Of a stretch of DNA of 64,000 nucleotides, positions 55,757 to 64,000 are shown one piece after another (position 1 is the first letter of the stretch; each line of letters starts with the position of its first letter). Made by a program: the position numbers and the translations under genes. The notes under the pieces are model-generated. The model had not been told where the DNA came from, searched no databases, and saw only the letters and a program-made list of their open reading frames with translations. Source of the DNA: Hartmannibacter diazotrophicus (GTDB taxonomy: Bacteria; Pseudomonadota; Alphaproteobacteria; Rhizobiales; Pleomorphomonadaceae); NCBI RefSeq assembly GCF_900231165.1, contig NZ_LT960614.1, forward strand, positions 2,168,550 to 2,232,549, written 5' to 3'.

Positions 55757-56018
55757 GTGCAGGTTCGAAGGCTCACCAACCCGTGCCTTGGCATCATTGC
55801 TCCGCACCTCTCGCCAATGGCAGGGAGTGCCTTGAATCGTCTGTTGGTTTCCGGCAGGGGCCGGATTTCTGCTGTCTGAATTTTCGCCTACGGCACTTCT
55901 GAGGATTGGCATTTCCGGAGCTGATCCAGATGTCTCGCAATTGCGTCCGATCAGTGAGACAATCAATCAGAGTCTTCCCTTGGTATGCCAGAATACGGAA
56001 AAGCGGGGGCCGGTGATC

Positions 56019-57185
56019 ATGAAATCCTGGAAAGCAATGGTCGTCCTCTTGCTGCTGGCAGGCAGCTTCGGGGCGGACGCTCATGCACAATCGGCAGCGC
56101 CGGTTGTCACCGTGGCAAAGCCCGTCGTCCGCGATGTCGTCGACAACGACGAATTCATCGGCCGCTTCCAGGCCGTCAACGAGGTGTCCGTCAGGGCGCG
56201 CGTCGGGGGGTATCTCGACCAGATTCACTTCGTCGACGGTGCATTGGTAAAAAAAGGCGATCCGCTCTTCACCATCGATCAGAGGCCCTTCAAGGCAGCG
56301 CTCGACGAGGCGACGGCCGCCCTCGACGTTGCCAATTCGACGCTGGAATATGCGCAGGCGCAGTACCAGAGGGCGCAATCGCTGGCGCCGGGCGTTGCCC
56401 AGTCCGCCGCGACGCTCGACGATCGCCGGCGCGAATGGATCACGGCGCAAGCCAATGTTCGCGGCGCTCAGGCTGCGGTCGATCGCGCCAGGCTCGATCT
56501 TGACTACACGACCATCACCGCCCCGATCGGCGGTCGCATCGACCGGCATCTGGTCTCGATCGGCAATCTCGTCCAGGCCAATGACACGGTGCTCACGACC
56601 ATCGTTTCGCTGGACCCGATCGACTTCTATTTCAATGTCGACGAACGGCGGATGCTCAACTTCGCAAAGACCGCGCGCGACCGCGGCAGCGATCTGCAGC
56701 AGGGCAGCAGCGGCCTGCCCGTGAAGGTCTCGATCATCGATTCAACGCAAGAGCCCTTCGTCGGCAAGCTCGACTTCGCCGAAAACCGCATCGACAACGA
56801 GACCGGCACAATCCAGCTCCGGGCCCGGTTCGACAATCCGGACTACGTCCTGCTTCCCGGACTGTTTGGAAGGGCCTCCGTGGAGGCTTCGAACACCTAT
56901 AGCGCCATCCTTGTTCCCGATGAGGCCATCGGTTCAGACCTCAACCAGCGGGTCGTCTATGTCGTCGGTGACGATGGAACCGTCCTGTCGAGGCCCGTGA
57001 GGCCCGGCCCACGTCTCTACGGCTATCGCGTCATTCGCGAGGGCATGACCGGCGACGAAACGATCGTGGTGAAGGGGCTCGTCCGCGTGAGGCCCGGCAT
57101 GAAGGTCGAGGCCGAAATGGTAACGTTGCCTCCGGAAGCCGAAGTGGCTCCTCCAGAAAGCGTCCTGGAGGAGAACGCCCAGTGA
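56019..57185 (+). CDS. RND efflux periplasmic adaptor (membrane fusion) protein
   Basis: The 388-residue exported adaptor links the RND pump to an outer-membrane channel. A signal peptide (VVLLLLAGSFGADAHAQ) is followed by the lipoyl half-motifs VRARVGGYLDQIHFVDGALV and LDYTTITAPIGGRIDRHLVS, an alpha-helical hairpin between them, and the beta-barrel domain (FDNPDYVLLPGLFGRASVEA). There is no lipobox, so it is soluble or held by its partner. The ATG at 56019 was preferred to the longer frame from 55941. It overlaps the pump gene by four bases. Confidence 0.9.
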   Translation: MKSWKAMVVLLLLAGSFGADAHAQSAAPVVTVAKPVVRDVVDNDEFIGRFQAVNEVSVRARVGGYLDQIHFVDGALVKKGDPLFTIDQRPFKAALDEATAALDVANSTLEYAQAQYQRAQSLAPGVAQSAATLDDRRREWITAQANVRGAQAAVDRARLDLDYTTITAPIGGRIDRHLVSIGNLVQANDTVLTTIVSLDPIDFYFNVDERRMLNFAKTARDRGSDLQQGSSGLPVKVSIIDSTQEPFVGKLDFAENRIDNETGTIQLRARFDNPDYVLLPGLFGRASVEASNTYSAILVPDEAIGSDLNQRVVYVVGDDGTVLSRPVRPGPRLYGYRVIREGMTGDETIVVKGLVRVRPGMKVEAEMVTLPPEAEVAPPESVLEENAQ

Positions 57186-60100
57186 GATTCGCTCATTTCT
57201 TCATCAATCGACCGATCTTCGCATCGGTCCTCTCGATCATTCTGGTGATCCTCGGCGCCATTGCCTATACGCAATTGCCCGTCGCCCAGTTTCCCGAGAT
57301 TGCACCGCCGACGATCGTCGTGCGGGCTTCCTACCCCGGCGCCGATGCGGAGACCGTCGCGGCGACCGTTGCAACGCCGATCGAACAGGAGATCAACGGC
57401 GTCGAGGACATGCTCTACATGTCTTCCTATTCCACCAGCGACGGTGCTTTGGCGCTGACGATCACCTTCAAGCTCGGCACCGATCTCGATCAGGCGCAGG
57501 TTCTCGTCCAGAACCGTGTTGCCATCGCCGAGCCACGCCTGCCGGCCGAGGTTCGCAGCACCGGCATCACGACCTCGAAGAGTTCCCCCGACCTTCTGAT
57601 GGTCGTGCACGTCCTGTCGCCAAACAGCCGCTACGACCAGCTCTATGTGTCGAACTATGCGCGCAGCCGCGTACGCGACGTTCTGGTGCGCCAGGATGGC
57701 GTCGGCTCCATTTCGATCTTCGGCGAGCGCGAATATTCCCTGAGAATCTGGCTCGATCCGGAAAAGCTTGCCGGCTACGGCATGACGGCCAGCGATGTGA
57801 TCGCCGCCCTTCGCGAGCAGAACGTCCAGGTGTCTGGCGGCTCGATCGGGGCGCCGCCCAACAACGGAGAAAACGCGTTCCAGTATGCGGTCACGACACT
57901 TGGCCGCTTCTCGGATGCGAGGCAATTCCGTTACGTCGTCGTCAAGTCGTCGGGCGACGGACGGCTCGTCCAGTTGCAGGACATCGCTCGCATCGAACTT
58001 GGCGCGCGTGACTATGTGACGAACAGCTATCTGGACGGCAAGCCGGCCGTCGCGCTCGGCATTTTTGCCCGTCCCGGGGCCAATGCACTGGAGACGTCCG
58101 CGAGCATTCAGGCCACGATGGAACGGCTCAAGCAAGACTTCCCGCCGGGCCTCTCCTACGAAATCGTCTACAATCCGACCGAGTTCATCGCCGAGTCGAT
58201 CAACGAGGTCTACAAGACGATCTTCGAGGCGGCGATCCTCGTCGCGATCGTGGTGCTCGTCTTCCTTCAGTCATGGCGGACGGCGATCATTCCGATTGTC
58301 GCGATCCCGGTCTCCCTGATCGGCACCTTCGCGATGCTGCTCGCGCTCGGCTTCTCGCTGAACAACCTGACCCTGTTCGGCCTTGTCCTGGCGATCGGCA
58401 TCGTGGTGGACGATGCCATCGTCGTCGTCGAGAACGTCGAACGAAATCTGGCGCAAGGCATGTCGCCGCGGGATGCCTCGCACACGACGATGGACGAGGT
58501 CGGCGCCGCGGTCATCGCGATTTCGCTGGTCCTCATCGCTGTCTTCGTTCCGACCACCTTCATTCCCGGAATCACCGGACAATTCTACCGTCAGTTCGCC
58601 GTCACGATTTCGGTCGCGACCGCGATTTCTGCCATCAACTCTCTGACGCTGTCGCCGGCGCTTGCCGCGATCGTCCTGCGTCCGCATGACAATCATGCGA
58701 GCGGTGGCAATCCGATTTCGCGGATGACTCGTGTCTTCGCCGATGGGTTCAACCGCGGCTTCGACCGGCTGAGCCGCGGATATGCGTGGTGCGTCCTGCA
58801 TCTCGTGCAGACGCGCACGGCCTTGCTCGTCGGACTGCTGGTGTTTGCCTGCCTGCTCGGGTCCACCTGGTATATGGGCAGGATCGTACCCGGCGGGTTC
58901 ATTCCCCAGATGGACCAGGGATATGCGATCGTCGTCGTGCAGCTTCCGGAGGGCTCATCGCTGGCACGGACCGATGCGGCCGTGCGTCAGGCAACCGACG
59001 TCGCCCTGAAGACCGACGGCATTGCCCACGCCGTGGCTTTCTCCGGCTTCAGCGGAGCGACCTTCACCAACGCGTCCAACCAGGGTGTCATCTTCGCCAC
59101 CTTCGACCCGTTCGAGAAGAGGCTTGAGCATGGCCAAACGGCGGCCGCCGTCATCGGCGGCCTTTATCGGAACATGCAGGCTATTCAGGAGGCTTTCATC
59201 ATCGCGATCCCTCCGCCATCCGTGCGGGGCATCGGCAATGCGGGCGGCTTCAAGATGCAGTTGATGGACCTCGACAGCGGCGACATGCGACGGGTCCTCG
59301 GGCTGGCCTACCAGTTGGCCGGAAAGGCAAACGCCACGCCGGGACTGACCGGCGTGTTCACGACGTTCTCGGCTTCCACCCCGCAGTATTTTCTCGATGT
59401 CGACCGGGAGAAGGCCCGCATCCTGAACGTTCCGATCTCGAATATCTTCGAGACGTTGTCCAACAACCTTGGAATTGCATACGTCAACGATTTCAATGCC
59501 TTTGGTCGAACCTACCAGGTTCGGGCACAGGCCGATGAGCGTTTCCGGATGGACCGCGACGATATCCTGGGGTTGAGGGTCCGTTCCTCGACCAACGCCC
59601 TCGTTCCGCTCGGAACCCTTGTCGACATCAAGGATGTCAGCGGTCCGTCCCTTGTTCAGCACTACAACATGTATGTCTCCGTGCCGGTTCAGGGCAATCC
59701 GGCTCCGGGCGTCGCGACGGGCACCGCGCTCGAAAGCATGGAGAAACTGGCCGACGAGACGCTCGCGCCGGGCACGACCTTCGAGTGGACCGAATTGGCC
59801 CTCCAGGAGCGCAGCACCAGCAACATCGCGATCTATATCTTCGCTCTTTCGGTCGTCTTCGTCTTCCTCGCACTGGCGGCGCAATATGAAAGTTGGATCC
59901 TGCCGCTCGCGATCATCCTCATCGTTCCCCTGGCCGTGCTCGCCGCCCTGATCGGAGTGCATCTGCGCGGAATGGACAACAACATCCTCACGCAGATCGG
60001 CCTCATCGTCCTGATCGGTCTGGCCGCCAAGAACGCGATCCTGATCGTGGAGTTTGCACGGCAGGCTCAAGCCGACGGGAAGAGCCCAGTCGAGGCGGCA

Positions 60101-60343
60101 GTGGAGGCCTGCCAGTTGCGGCTGCGGCCGATCCTGATGACGGCCTTTGCGTTCATCCTCGGCGTCGTGCCGCTGATGATCGCGACGGGGCCGGGCGCCG
60201 AAATGCGTCAGTCCCTGGGAACTGCGGTCTTCTCCGGCATGCTCGGGGTGACGTTCTTCGGCCTCTTCCTGACGCCGGTCTTCTATGTGGTGTTGCGCTC
60301 GATCCGACGCTCACGGCCGTTGCCGGTGGAGAGCAAGGCATAA
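57182..60343 (+). CDS. RND multidrug efflux permease (HAE-1 family)
   Basis: The 1053-residue inner-membrane pump exports amphiphilic compounds using the proton gradient. It has the family start FFINRPIFASVLSIILVILG, two large periplasmic loops, helix 4 with the proton-relay pair in GIVVDDAIVVVENVERN, and late helices IGLIVLIGLAAKNAILIVEFA. Length is standard. It starts with GTG overlapping the adaptor stop (GTGA). No TolC-type gene or TetR regulator is adjacent, so the outer channel comes from elsewhere. Confidence 0.94.
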   Translation: MRFAHFFINRPIFASVLSIILVILGAIAYTQLPVAQFPEIAPPTIVVRASYPGADAETVAATVATPIEQEINGVEDMLYMSSYSTSDGALALTITFKLGTDLDQAQVLVQNRVAIAEPRLPAEVRSTGITTSKSSPDLLMVVHVLSPNSRYDQLYVSNYARSRVRDVLVRQDGVGSISIFGEREYSLRIWLDPEKLAGYGMTASDVIAALREQNVQVSGGSIGAPPNNGENAFQYAVTTLGRFSDARQFRYVVVKSSGDGRLVQLQDIARIELGARDYVTNSYLDGKPAVALGIFARPGANALETSASIQATMERLKQDFPPGLSYEIVYNPTEFIAESINEVYKTIFEAAILVAIVVLVFLQSWRTAIIPIVAIPVSLIGTFAMLLALGFSLNNLTLFGLVLAIGIVVDDAIVVVENVERNLAQGMSPRDASHTTMDEVGAAVIAISLVLIAVFVPTTFIPGITGQFYRQFAVTISVATAISAINSLTLSPALAAIVLRPHDNHASGGNPISRMTRVFADGFNRGFDRLSRGYAWCVLHLVQTRTALLVGLLVFACLLGSTWYMGRIVPGGFIPQMDQGYAIVVVQLPEGSSLARTDAAVRQATDVALKTDGIAHAVAFSGFSGATFTNASNQGVIFATFDPFEKRLEHGQTAAAVIGGLYRNMQAIQEAFIIAIPPPSVRGIGNAGGFKMQLMDLDSGDMRRVLGLAYQLAGKANATPGLTGVFTTFSASTPQYFLDVDREKARILNVPISNIFETLSNNLGIAYVNDFNAFGRTYQVRAQADERFRMDRDDILGLRVRSSTNALVPLGTLVDIKDVSGPSLVQHYNMYVSVPVQGNPAPGVATGTALESMEKLADETLAPGTTFEWTELALQERSTSNIAIYIFALSVVFVFLALAAQYESWILPLAIILIVPLAVLAALIGVHLRGMDNNILTQIGLIVLIGLAAKNAILIVEFARQAQADGKSPVEAAVEACQLRLRPILMTAFAFILGVVPLMIATGPGAEMRQSLGTAVFSGMLGVTFFGLFLTPVFYVVLRSIRRSRPLPVESKA

Positions 60344-60755
60344 CAACAGTGGGACACTGACTTCCAGAAATTGCATGCGGTGCCAAGACAAGGCGGGGGC
60401 ACCAAGATCGTCGCCAAATGGCTCCATTTGGGCGTTGCGCTTCGCATGCGACATACCCCAAATGCCGTCCCTGTTTAGAATTTCAGATAGCGTTTGCTAG
60501 GACTTCACCGCGGCTCGTACGGCGGCTCTGCTCGTGCACAGAGCCGCCGGCACAATGGGTCCGGAACGTCGCCATCGCAATGTGATGGGCGCGCGACGCG
60601 CTGAACAGGATCGCCGAGGTTGCGGCCATCCACGGACAGTCACCCTGGAACCGCAATTGGGGCAGCCATGGAAAGCCCACTGTCCCGGATGACGAGCGTC
60701 ATGGATTTTTGGGACGGCCGGGTGCGAGTTGGCCGCAGTGCCCGCGTCCGAAACG
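60344..60755. other. Intergenic region after the RND operon, with a 10-bp hairpin
   Basis: No gene could be supported. A perfect 10-bp stem (60521-60530 with 60539-60548) with an 8-base loop lies 178 bp after the pump stop, without a T-run. A minus-strand frame of 107 codons over this region includes a CPNC pair but no recognisable family, and was not accepted. Confidence 0.4.
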
Positions 60756-60782
60756 AAAAAACCCCGTCCACGAGGGACGGGG
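60756..60782 (-). terminator. Rho-independent terminator of the MFS gene
   Basis: Read on the minus strand, an 8-bp stem (CCCCGTCC with GGACGGGG, at 60762-60769 and 60775-60782) is followed by TTTTTT. It lies 160 bp after the stop of the MFS gene at 60943. Confidence 0.85.
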
Positions 60783-60942
60783 CTGAAGTCTAGGAGGAAA
60801 TGACTGGTCGCCGGAGGCATCCAGCCGAAACCCGGAGGCCCGCACGAGAAGGGCTTCCGAGCGACGGACCGGCCAAAGCATCAGCCGGTCCGACAGGGTG
60901 TCGCCGCGGGCGGTCTTCAGGCCGCGTCGGGACGAAACGGGA

Positions 60943-62238
60943 TCAGGCGTGCACGACTTTCGAGGTGTATTCGACGCCGTTGCCTTCGTGATGCCGGACC
61001 AGCATGGGCCTCAGCACCGTGATGGCGAGGACGGCGGCCAGGATGTCCATGCAGGCGACCGTATAGAGTACCGACGACCACGTGCCGGTCATCTCCATCA
61101 GGACGTTCGCCATCGGGACGAGCAGGGCGGCCACGCCCTTGGCGCAGTAGAGAACGCCGTAGATCTTGCCGATGTGGGCGCTGCCGAAGGTGTCGGCCGC
61201 CGTGGCCGAGAAGAGGCTGTAGACCTCGCCCCAGGCCAGGAAGACCATGCCGGACAGGAAGATGAAGGCCCACGGGTTGTGACCGAAGTAGGCGAGCGCG
61301 ACGATGCCGATACCTTCCATCGAGAAGGCGACGAACATCGTCTTCTCGCGGCCGATCTTGTCGGACACCCAGCCGAACAGCGGACGCGACACGCCGTTGA
61401 GGATGCGGTCCAGCATGAGGGCGAAGGGCAGGGCGGCCATGGCGAAGAAGTAGAGGTTGACCTCGAACTCCTTGACCCCAAGGTCGGACGCGATGACGCC
61501 GAGCTGAGCCACCGCCATCAGGCCGCCGGTCACCGTGCAGGTGAACATCAGCAGCATGACCCAGAAGACCTTGGTCTGCAGTGCTTCCTTGAGGGTGTAG
61601 TCGCGCCGGCTCTGGAGCACGGAGCTGGAGAACTGGACTTCGTTCTTGCCCGGAGCCTTGAGGCCGAAGGAGGCGACCAGGATGACGGCGCCCTGCAGCA
61701 GGCCGAACCAGAAGAAGGCCGTCTGATAGCCGCTCGACTCGATCACGGCGGCGATCGGCAGGATCGTGAGGGCGGTGCCGGAGCCGTAGCCGGCCGCCGT
61801 CATGCCAACCGCGAGGCCGCGGCGGTCGGGGAACCATTTCAGGGCGTTGTTGATGCAGGTCGCGTAGACGCAGCCGACACCGATGCCACCGGCGACCGCG
61901 CCGACGTAGAAGCCGGTGAGCGAGGTGGCATAGGAATCGATGACCCAGGACGTGCCGGTCAGAAGACCGCCGAACAGCACGACGTTGCGCGGGCCGTAGC
62001 GATCGATGAAATAGCCGACGATGGGCGAGGCCCATGTCTGGACGACGACGAAGATGGTGAAGGCGACCTGGATCGCGGCGCGCGTCCAGCCATGCGTTTC
62101 CTGGATTTCGGGAACGAAGAGCGTCCAGGAATACTGAATGTTTGCGGCGGCGACCATGCAGACCATGCCGGTCACGAGCTGTGCCCAGCGGTTGGCCGTC
62201 GGGGATGCCGGCGGAGCGGTAAGTGTTTGAGCTGACAT
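60943..62238 (-). CDS. MFS transporter of the oxalate/formate antiporter type
   Basis: The 431-residue carrier has 12 hydrophobic segments and the family hallmarks NIQYSWTLFVPEIQETHGWT near the start, VGYFIDRYGPRNVVLFGGLL, FPDRRGLAVGMTAAGYGSG and GWVSDKIGREKTMF. OFA members exchange oxalate and formate or move other small carboxylates. ATG at 62238 follows AAGGAAACG; a TTG seven codons upstream is open. A sigma54 promoter with two upstream palindromes controls it, and the regulator gene is next upstream. Substrate cannot be proven from sequence. Confidence 0.9.
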   Translation of the reverse strand: MSAQTLTAPPASPTANRWAQLVTGMVCMVAAANIQYSWTLFVPEIQETHGWTRAAIQVAFTIFVVVQTWASPIVGYFIDRYGPRNVVLFGGLLTGTSWVIDSYATSLTGFYVGAVAGGIGVGCVYATCINNALKWFPDRRGLAVGMTAAGYGSGTALTILPIAAVIESSGYQTAFFWFGLLQGAVILVASFGLKAPGKNEVQFSSSVLQSRRDYTLKEALQTKVFWVMLLMFTCTVTGGLMAVAQLGVIASDLGVKEFEVNLYFFAMAALPFALMLDRILNGVSRPLFGWVSDKIGREKTMFVAFSMEGIGIVALAYFGHNPWAFIFLSGMVFLAWGEVYSLFSATAADTFGSAHIGKIYGVLYCAKGVAALLVPMANVLMEMTGTWSSVLYTVACMDILAAVLAITVLRPMLVRHHEGNGVEYTSKVVHA

Positions 62239-62375
62239 TTTGAGCGTTTCCTTCTTCAAAACCGAGGCGCCTTGGCGGGCCGTTCTTGTCTTGGTTTTTG
62301 GGACATCAGTCCGGTCTAGAGAGTGTCGGGTCGGCAGGTCTCCTTGGCTTGGTCGGGATCATTGCCTCTCGTGAT

Positions 62376-62392
62376 GGCAACGCTCGTGCCAA
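62376..62392 (-). promoter_or_regulatory. Sigma54 (-24/-12) promoter of the MFS gene
   Basis: On the minus strand TTGGCACGAGCGTTGCC has TGGCAC, five spacer bases and TTGC, the full consensus with correct spacing between the invariant GG and GC. It lies 137 bp before the MFS start, pointing towards it. Confidence 0.85.
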
Positions 62393-62485
62393 GACAGGCC
62401 ATTGCAGGCATGTCGCCGTAAAATATTGGAATTACTCAAAATTCTATCGAGGTTGGCCGAGCCCGGTTCATAGGGGCATGGGTCT

Positions 62486-62505
62486 GTCGGCGGATTTCCG
62501 CCGAC
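62486..62505. promoter_or_regulatory. Upstream activator site 1 (palindrome)
   Basis: GTCGGCGGA and TCCGCCGAC, a perfect 9-bp inverted repeat with a TT centre, lies about 94-113 bp upstream of the -24 element. It matches the second site in 18 of 20 positions. This is the usual place for sigma54 activator dimers to bind. Confidence 0.75.
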
Positions 62506-62517
62506 GATGGCCGGGGC

Positions 62518-62537
62518 ATCGGCGAAAATCCGCCGAC
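62518..62537. promoter_or_regulatory. Upstream activator site 2 (palindrome)
   Basis: Read on the minus strand it is GTCGGCGGATTTTCGCCGAT, 18 of 20 identical to site 1. The two centres are 32 bp apart, three helical turns, so two activator dimers would sit on the same DNA face. The bases between it and the regulator gene hold no gene. Confidence 0.75.
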
Positions 62538-62645
62538 GCCATCGGGCCGTGCGGTCAGCACCCACGGATGACGGCACCAGCAGCATCCGGTCCGAAGGAC
62601 AGTCCGTTTCAGGGGATGGGGAAAGGTTGGCGGCGCGCGCCCGGA

Positions 62646-64000
62646 TCAGGCCTGCCGCGTGCTGCTCTGGCGCTCGGGACCGGCAAAGGTGCTGCGGTCG
62701 ATGCCGAGCCTTGCCATCTTCTCGTTCAGCGTCCGGCGCGGAACACCAAGCCGGTCCATGACGGCGGCAATGTTGCCGCCCGTTTCCGCAAGACAGCGTT
62801 CGATGATCTGCCGTTCGGCCTGCTCCAACTGGTCGGCCAGGGAAAGCCCGCCCGCCTGTTCCGCCGAGGACTGGCCCAACTGGGGCTCCAGCGCTTCACC
62901 GAAGCCGAGGGCATAGCGTTCGGCCGCATTGCGCAATTCGCGCACATTGCCGGGCCACGTATGTGCCCTGAGAGCGGCGAGCGTCGCGGCTCGGATCGGT
63001 CGCTTTTCCCGTCCGTGCCGCTCGCAGCTCAGGGCTACGAAATGCTCGAACAGCAGGACGATATCGTCCGGCCGCTCTCGCAGGGGCGGAATGTGCAGTT
63101 CGACCACGCAGAGTCTGTAGTAGAGGTCGGACCGGAACCGGCCCTCGTCGCCGGCCAGCCGAAGGTCGACCTTGCTTGCGGCGATCGTTCGGGTGTCGGC
63201 CTCGATCTGCCGGTTGGAGCCGAGCCGCTCGATGGTCCGCTCCTGCAGGGCCCTCAGCAGCTTGGCCTGAACGGCGAGCGGCATGCTCTCGATTTCATCG
63301 AGGAAAAGCGTGCCGCGGTGGGCGAACTCGAGCTTGCCGACGCGCCGTGCCACGGCACTGGTGAAGGCGCCGGCCTCATGCCCGAAAAGCTCGCTCTCCA
63401 CCATTGTCTCGGGAATGGCCGCGCAGTTGATGGCGACGAACTGATTGCGGGCGCGGCGGCCGAAATCATGGATCGATCGTGCGATGAGATCCTTGCCGAC
63501 TCCCGTCTCGCCGCGCAGCACGACGGAGGCGTCGCTGGCGGCGATTTCCGCAACGGCCGCCCGCAGCCGGCGAGCTTGCGGCGATGTCCCGACGATGCGC
63601 GCCTCGAGCGCGTCCTCCGCAACGGAGCGCCTCAGCATGCGATTGTCGAGGACTAGGCGGCGTTTCTCGCAGGCCCGGCGAACGATGTCGGTCAGGCGGT
63701 CCGGCGCGAAGGGCTTTTCGATGAAGTCGTAGGCGCCGAGGCGCATGGCCTCCACCGCCGTCGTGACGTCGCCATGGCCGGTCATCACGACCACAGGCAC
63801 GTCGGCGTCGAGCGCGAGCACGCGTCTCAGCAAGTCCATGCCGTCCATGCCCGGCAGCCGCAGATCGGTGACGAGAATGCCGGGATGCCCGCCTGCAATG
63901 GCCTGGAGGGCCGGAGCGGCGGATGAATGGGTCTCGACCTCGTAGCCGGCCAGCGTCAGCCACTGGCCGACGGACTGGCGCATGTCCTCTTCGTCGTCGA
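62646..64000 (-). CDS. DctD-like sigma54 response regulator, 5' end beyond the right edge
   Basis: The visible 451 codons start inside the receiver domain (DDEED, then MRQSVGQW; phosphoacceptor LVTDLRLPGMDGMD; KPFAPDRL). A central AAA+ domain follows with Walker A GETGVGKD, GAFTSA in place of the usual GAFTGA, Walker B GTLFLDEIESM and the sensor segments. A Fis-type helix-turn-helix (AETGGNIAAVMDRLGVPRRT) ends it. Such proteins activate sigma54 promoters from upstream sites once phosphorylated. The sensor kinase gene probably lies beyond the edge. It should act on the MFS gene downstream. Confidence 0.92.
   Translation of the reverse strand, partial: DDEEDMRQSVGQWLTLAGYEVETHSSAAPALQAIAGGHPGILVTDLRLPGMDGMDLLRRVLALDADVPVVVMTGHGDVTTAVEAMRLGAYDFIEKPFAPDRLTDIVRRACEKRRLVLDNRMLRRSVAEDALEARIVGTSPQARRLRAAVAEIAASDASVVLRGETGVGKDLIARSIHDFGRRARNQFVAINCAAIPETMVESELFGHEAGAFTSAVARRVGKLEFAHRGTLFLDEIESMPLAVQAKLLRALQERTIERLGSNRQIEADTRTIAASKVDLRLAGDEGRFRSDLYYRLCVVELHIPPLRERPDDIVLLFEHFVALSCERHGREKRPIRAATLAALRAHTWPGNVRELRNAAERYALGFGEALEPQLGQSSAEQAGGLSLADQLEQAERQIIERCLAETGGNIAAVMDRLGVPRRTLNEKMARLGIDRSTFAGPERQSSTRQA

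Noticed and set aside
55391-55966. One intact 191-codon gene downstream of doeD
   Set aside because: Its parts match fragments of two unrelated families and lack a ribosome site, so it is an accidental fusion of remnants.
60497-60820. 107-codon minus-strand frame with a CPNC pair
   Set aside because: No ribosome site or family resemblance, and it runs through the MFS terminator.

Overview
The window is a high-GC chromosomal segment from an alphaproteobacterium, most likely of the order Hyphomicrobiales (Rhizobiales). Supporting this are the clpP-clpX-lon-hupB core block, a DUF3126 protein, a short zf-CHCC protein, the DUF983-NUDIX-rpmG neighbourhood and an ehu/eut/doe ectoine catabolic locus of the kind known from rhizobia and marine alphaproteobacteria. 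No species name is claimed.

Layout. 1-9300 is mostly core: the start of a secreted protein, clpP, clpX, lon, hupB, tRNA-Val and a DbpA/DeaD-type RNA helicase. 9500-16900 is a lanthanide-type methanol dehydrogenase locus: xoxF, xoxG (cytochrome c) and xoxJ (periplasmic binding protein), followed by a PQQ-associated cysteine/tryptophan-motif protein. Divergent from these are a SoxYZ-like sulfur-carrier protein and a metallo-beta-lactamase-fold quinoprotein relay hydrolase, and a small secreted cysteine protein lies beyond them. 16900-29400 holds a double-receiver response regulator, a NitT/TauT-like ABC pair and general metabolism genes (FAD monooxygenase, hydrolase, enoyl-CoA hydratase, cysE, rpmG, GNAT, NUDIX, DUF983), ending at tRNA-Ser. 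29400-43300 looks accessory: an IS5-type transposase remnant, a multi-pass membrane protein, an aldo/keto reductase, a DJ-1/PfpI protein, two MFS pumps, two secreted or anchored hydrolase-type proteins, an AraC regulator and a 953-residue winged-helix/ATPase regulator.

43300-55350 is a full ectoine uptake and degradation locus. doeA, doeB and a GntR/FCD regulator run left; ehuB, ehuC, ehuD, ehuA, eutB, eutC, an AsnC-type doeX, a doeC-type dehydrogenase and a doeD-type aminotransferase run right. The shared intergenic region carries two copies of a TTGTACACAA-like operator 84 bp apart, one overlapping a sigma70-like promoter. eutA is not present in this locus. 55391-55756 holds a chimera of two dead genes (an IS3 transposase tail joined to a xanthine dehydrogenase fragment). 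56000-60350 is a two-gene RND efflux operon.

The right end is a self-contained sigma54 circuit: an oxalate/formate-type MFS carrier with a canonical -24/-12 promoter, two 20-bp near-identical upstream palindromes 32 bp apart, and a DctD-like sigma54 response regulator that runs off the right edge. Together the genes suggest an organism that oxidises methanol with a lanthanide enzyme, uses ectoines as nutrients, and transports a small carboxylate under two-component sigma54 control.
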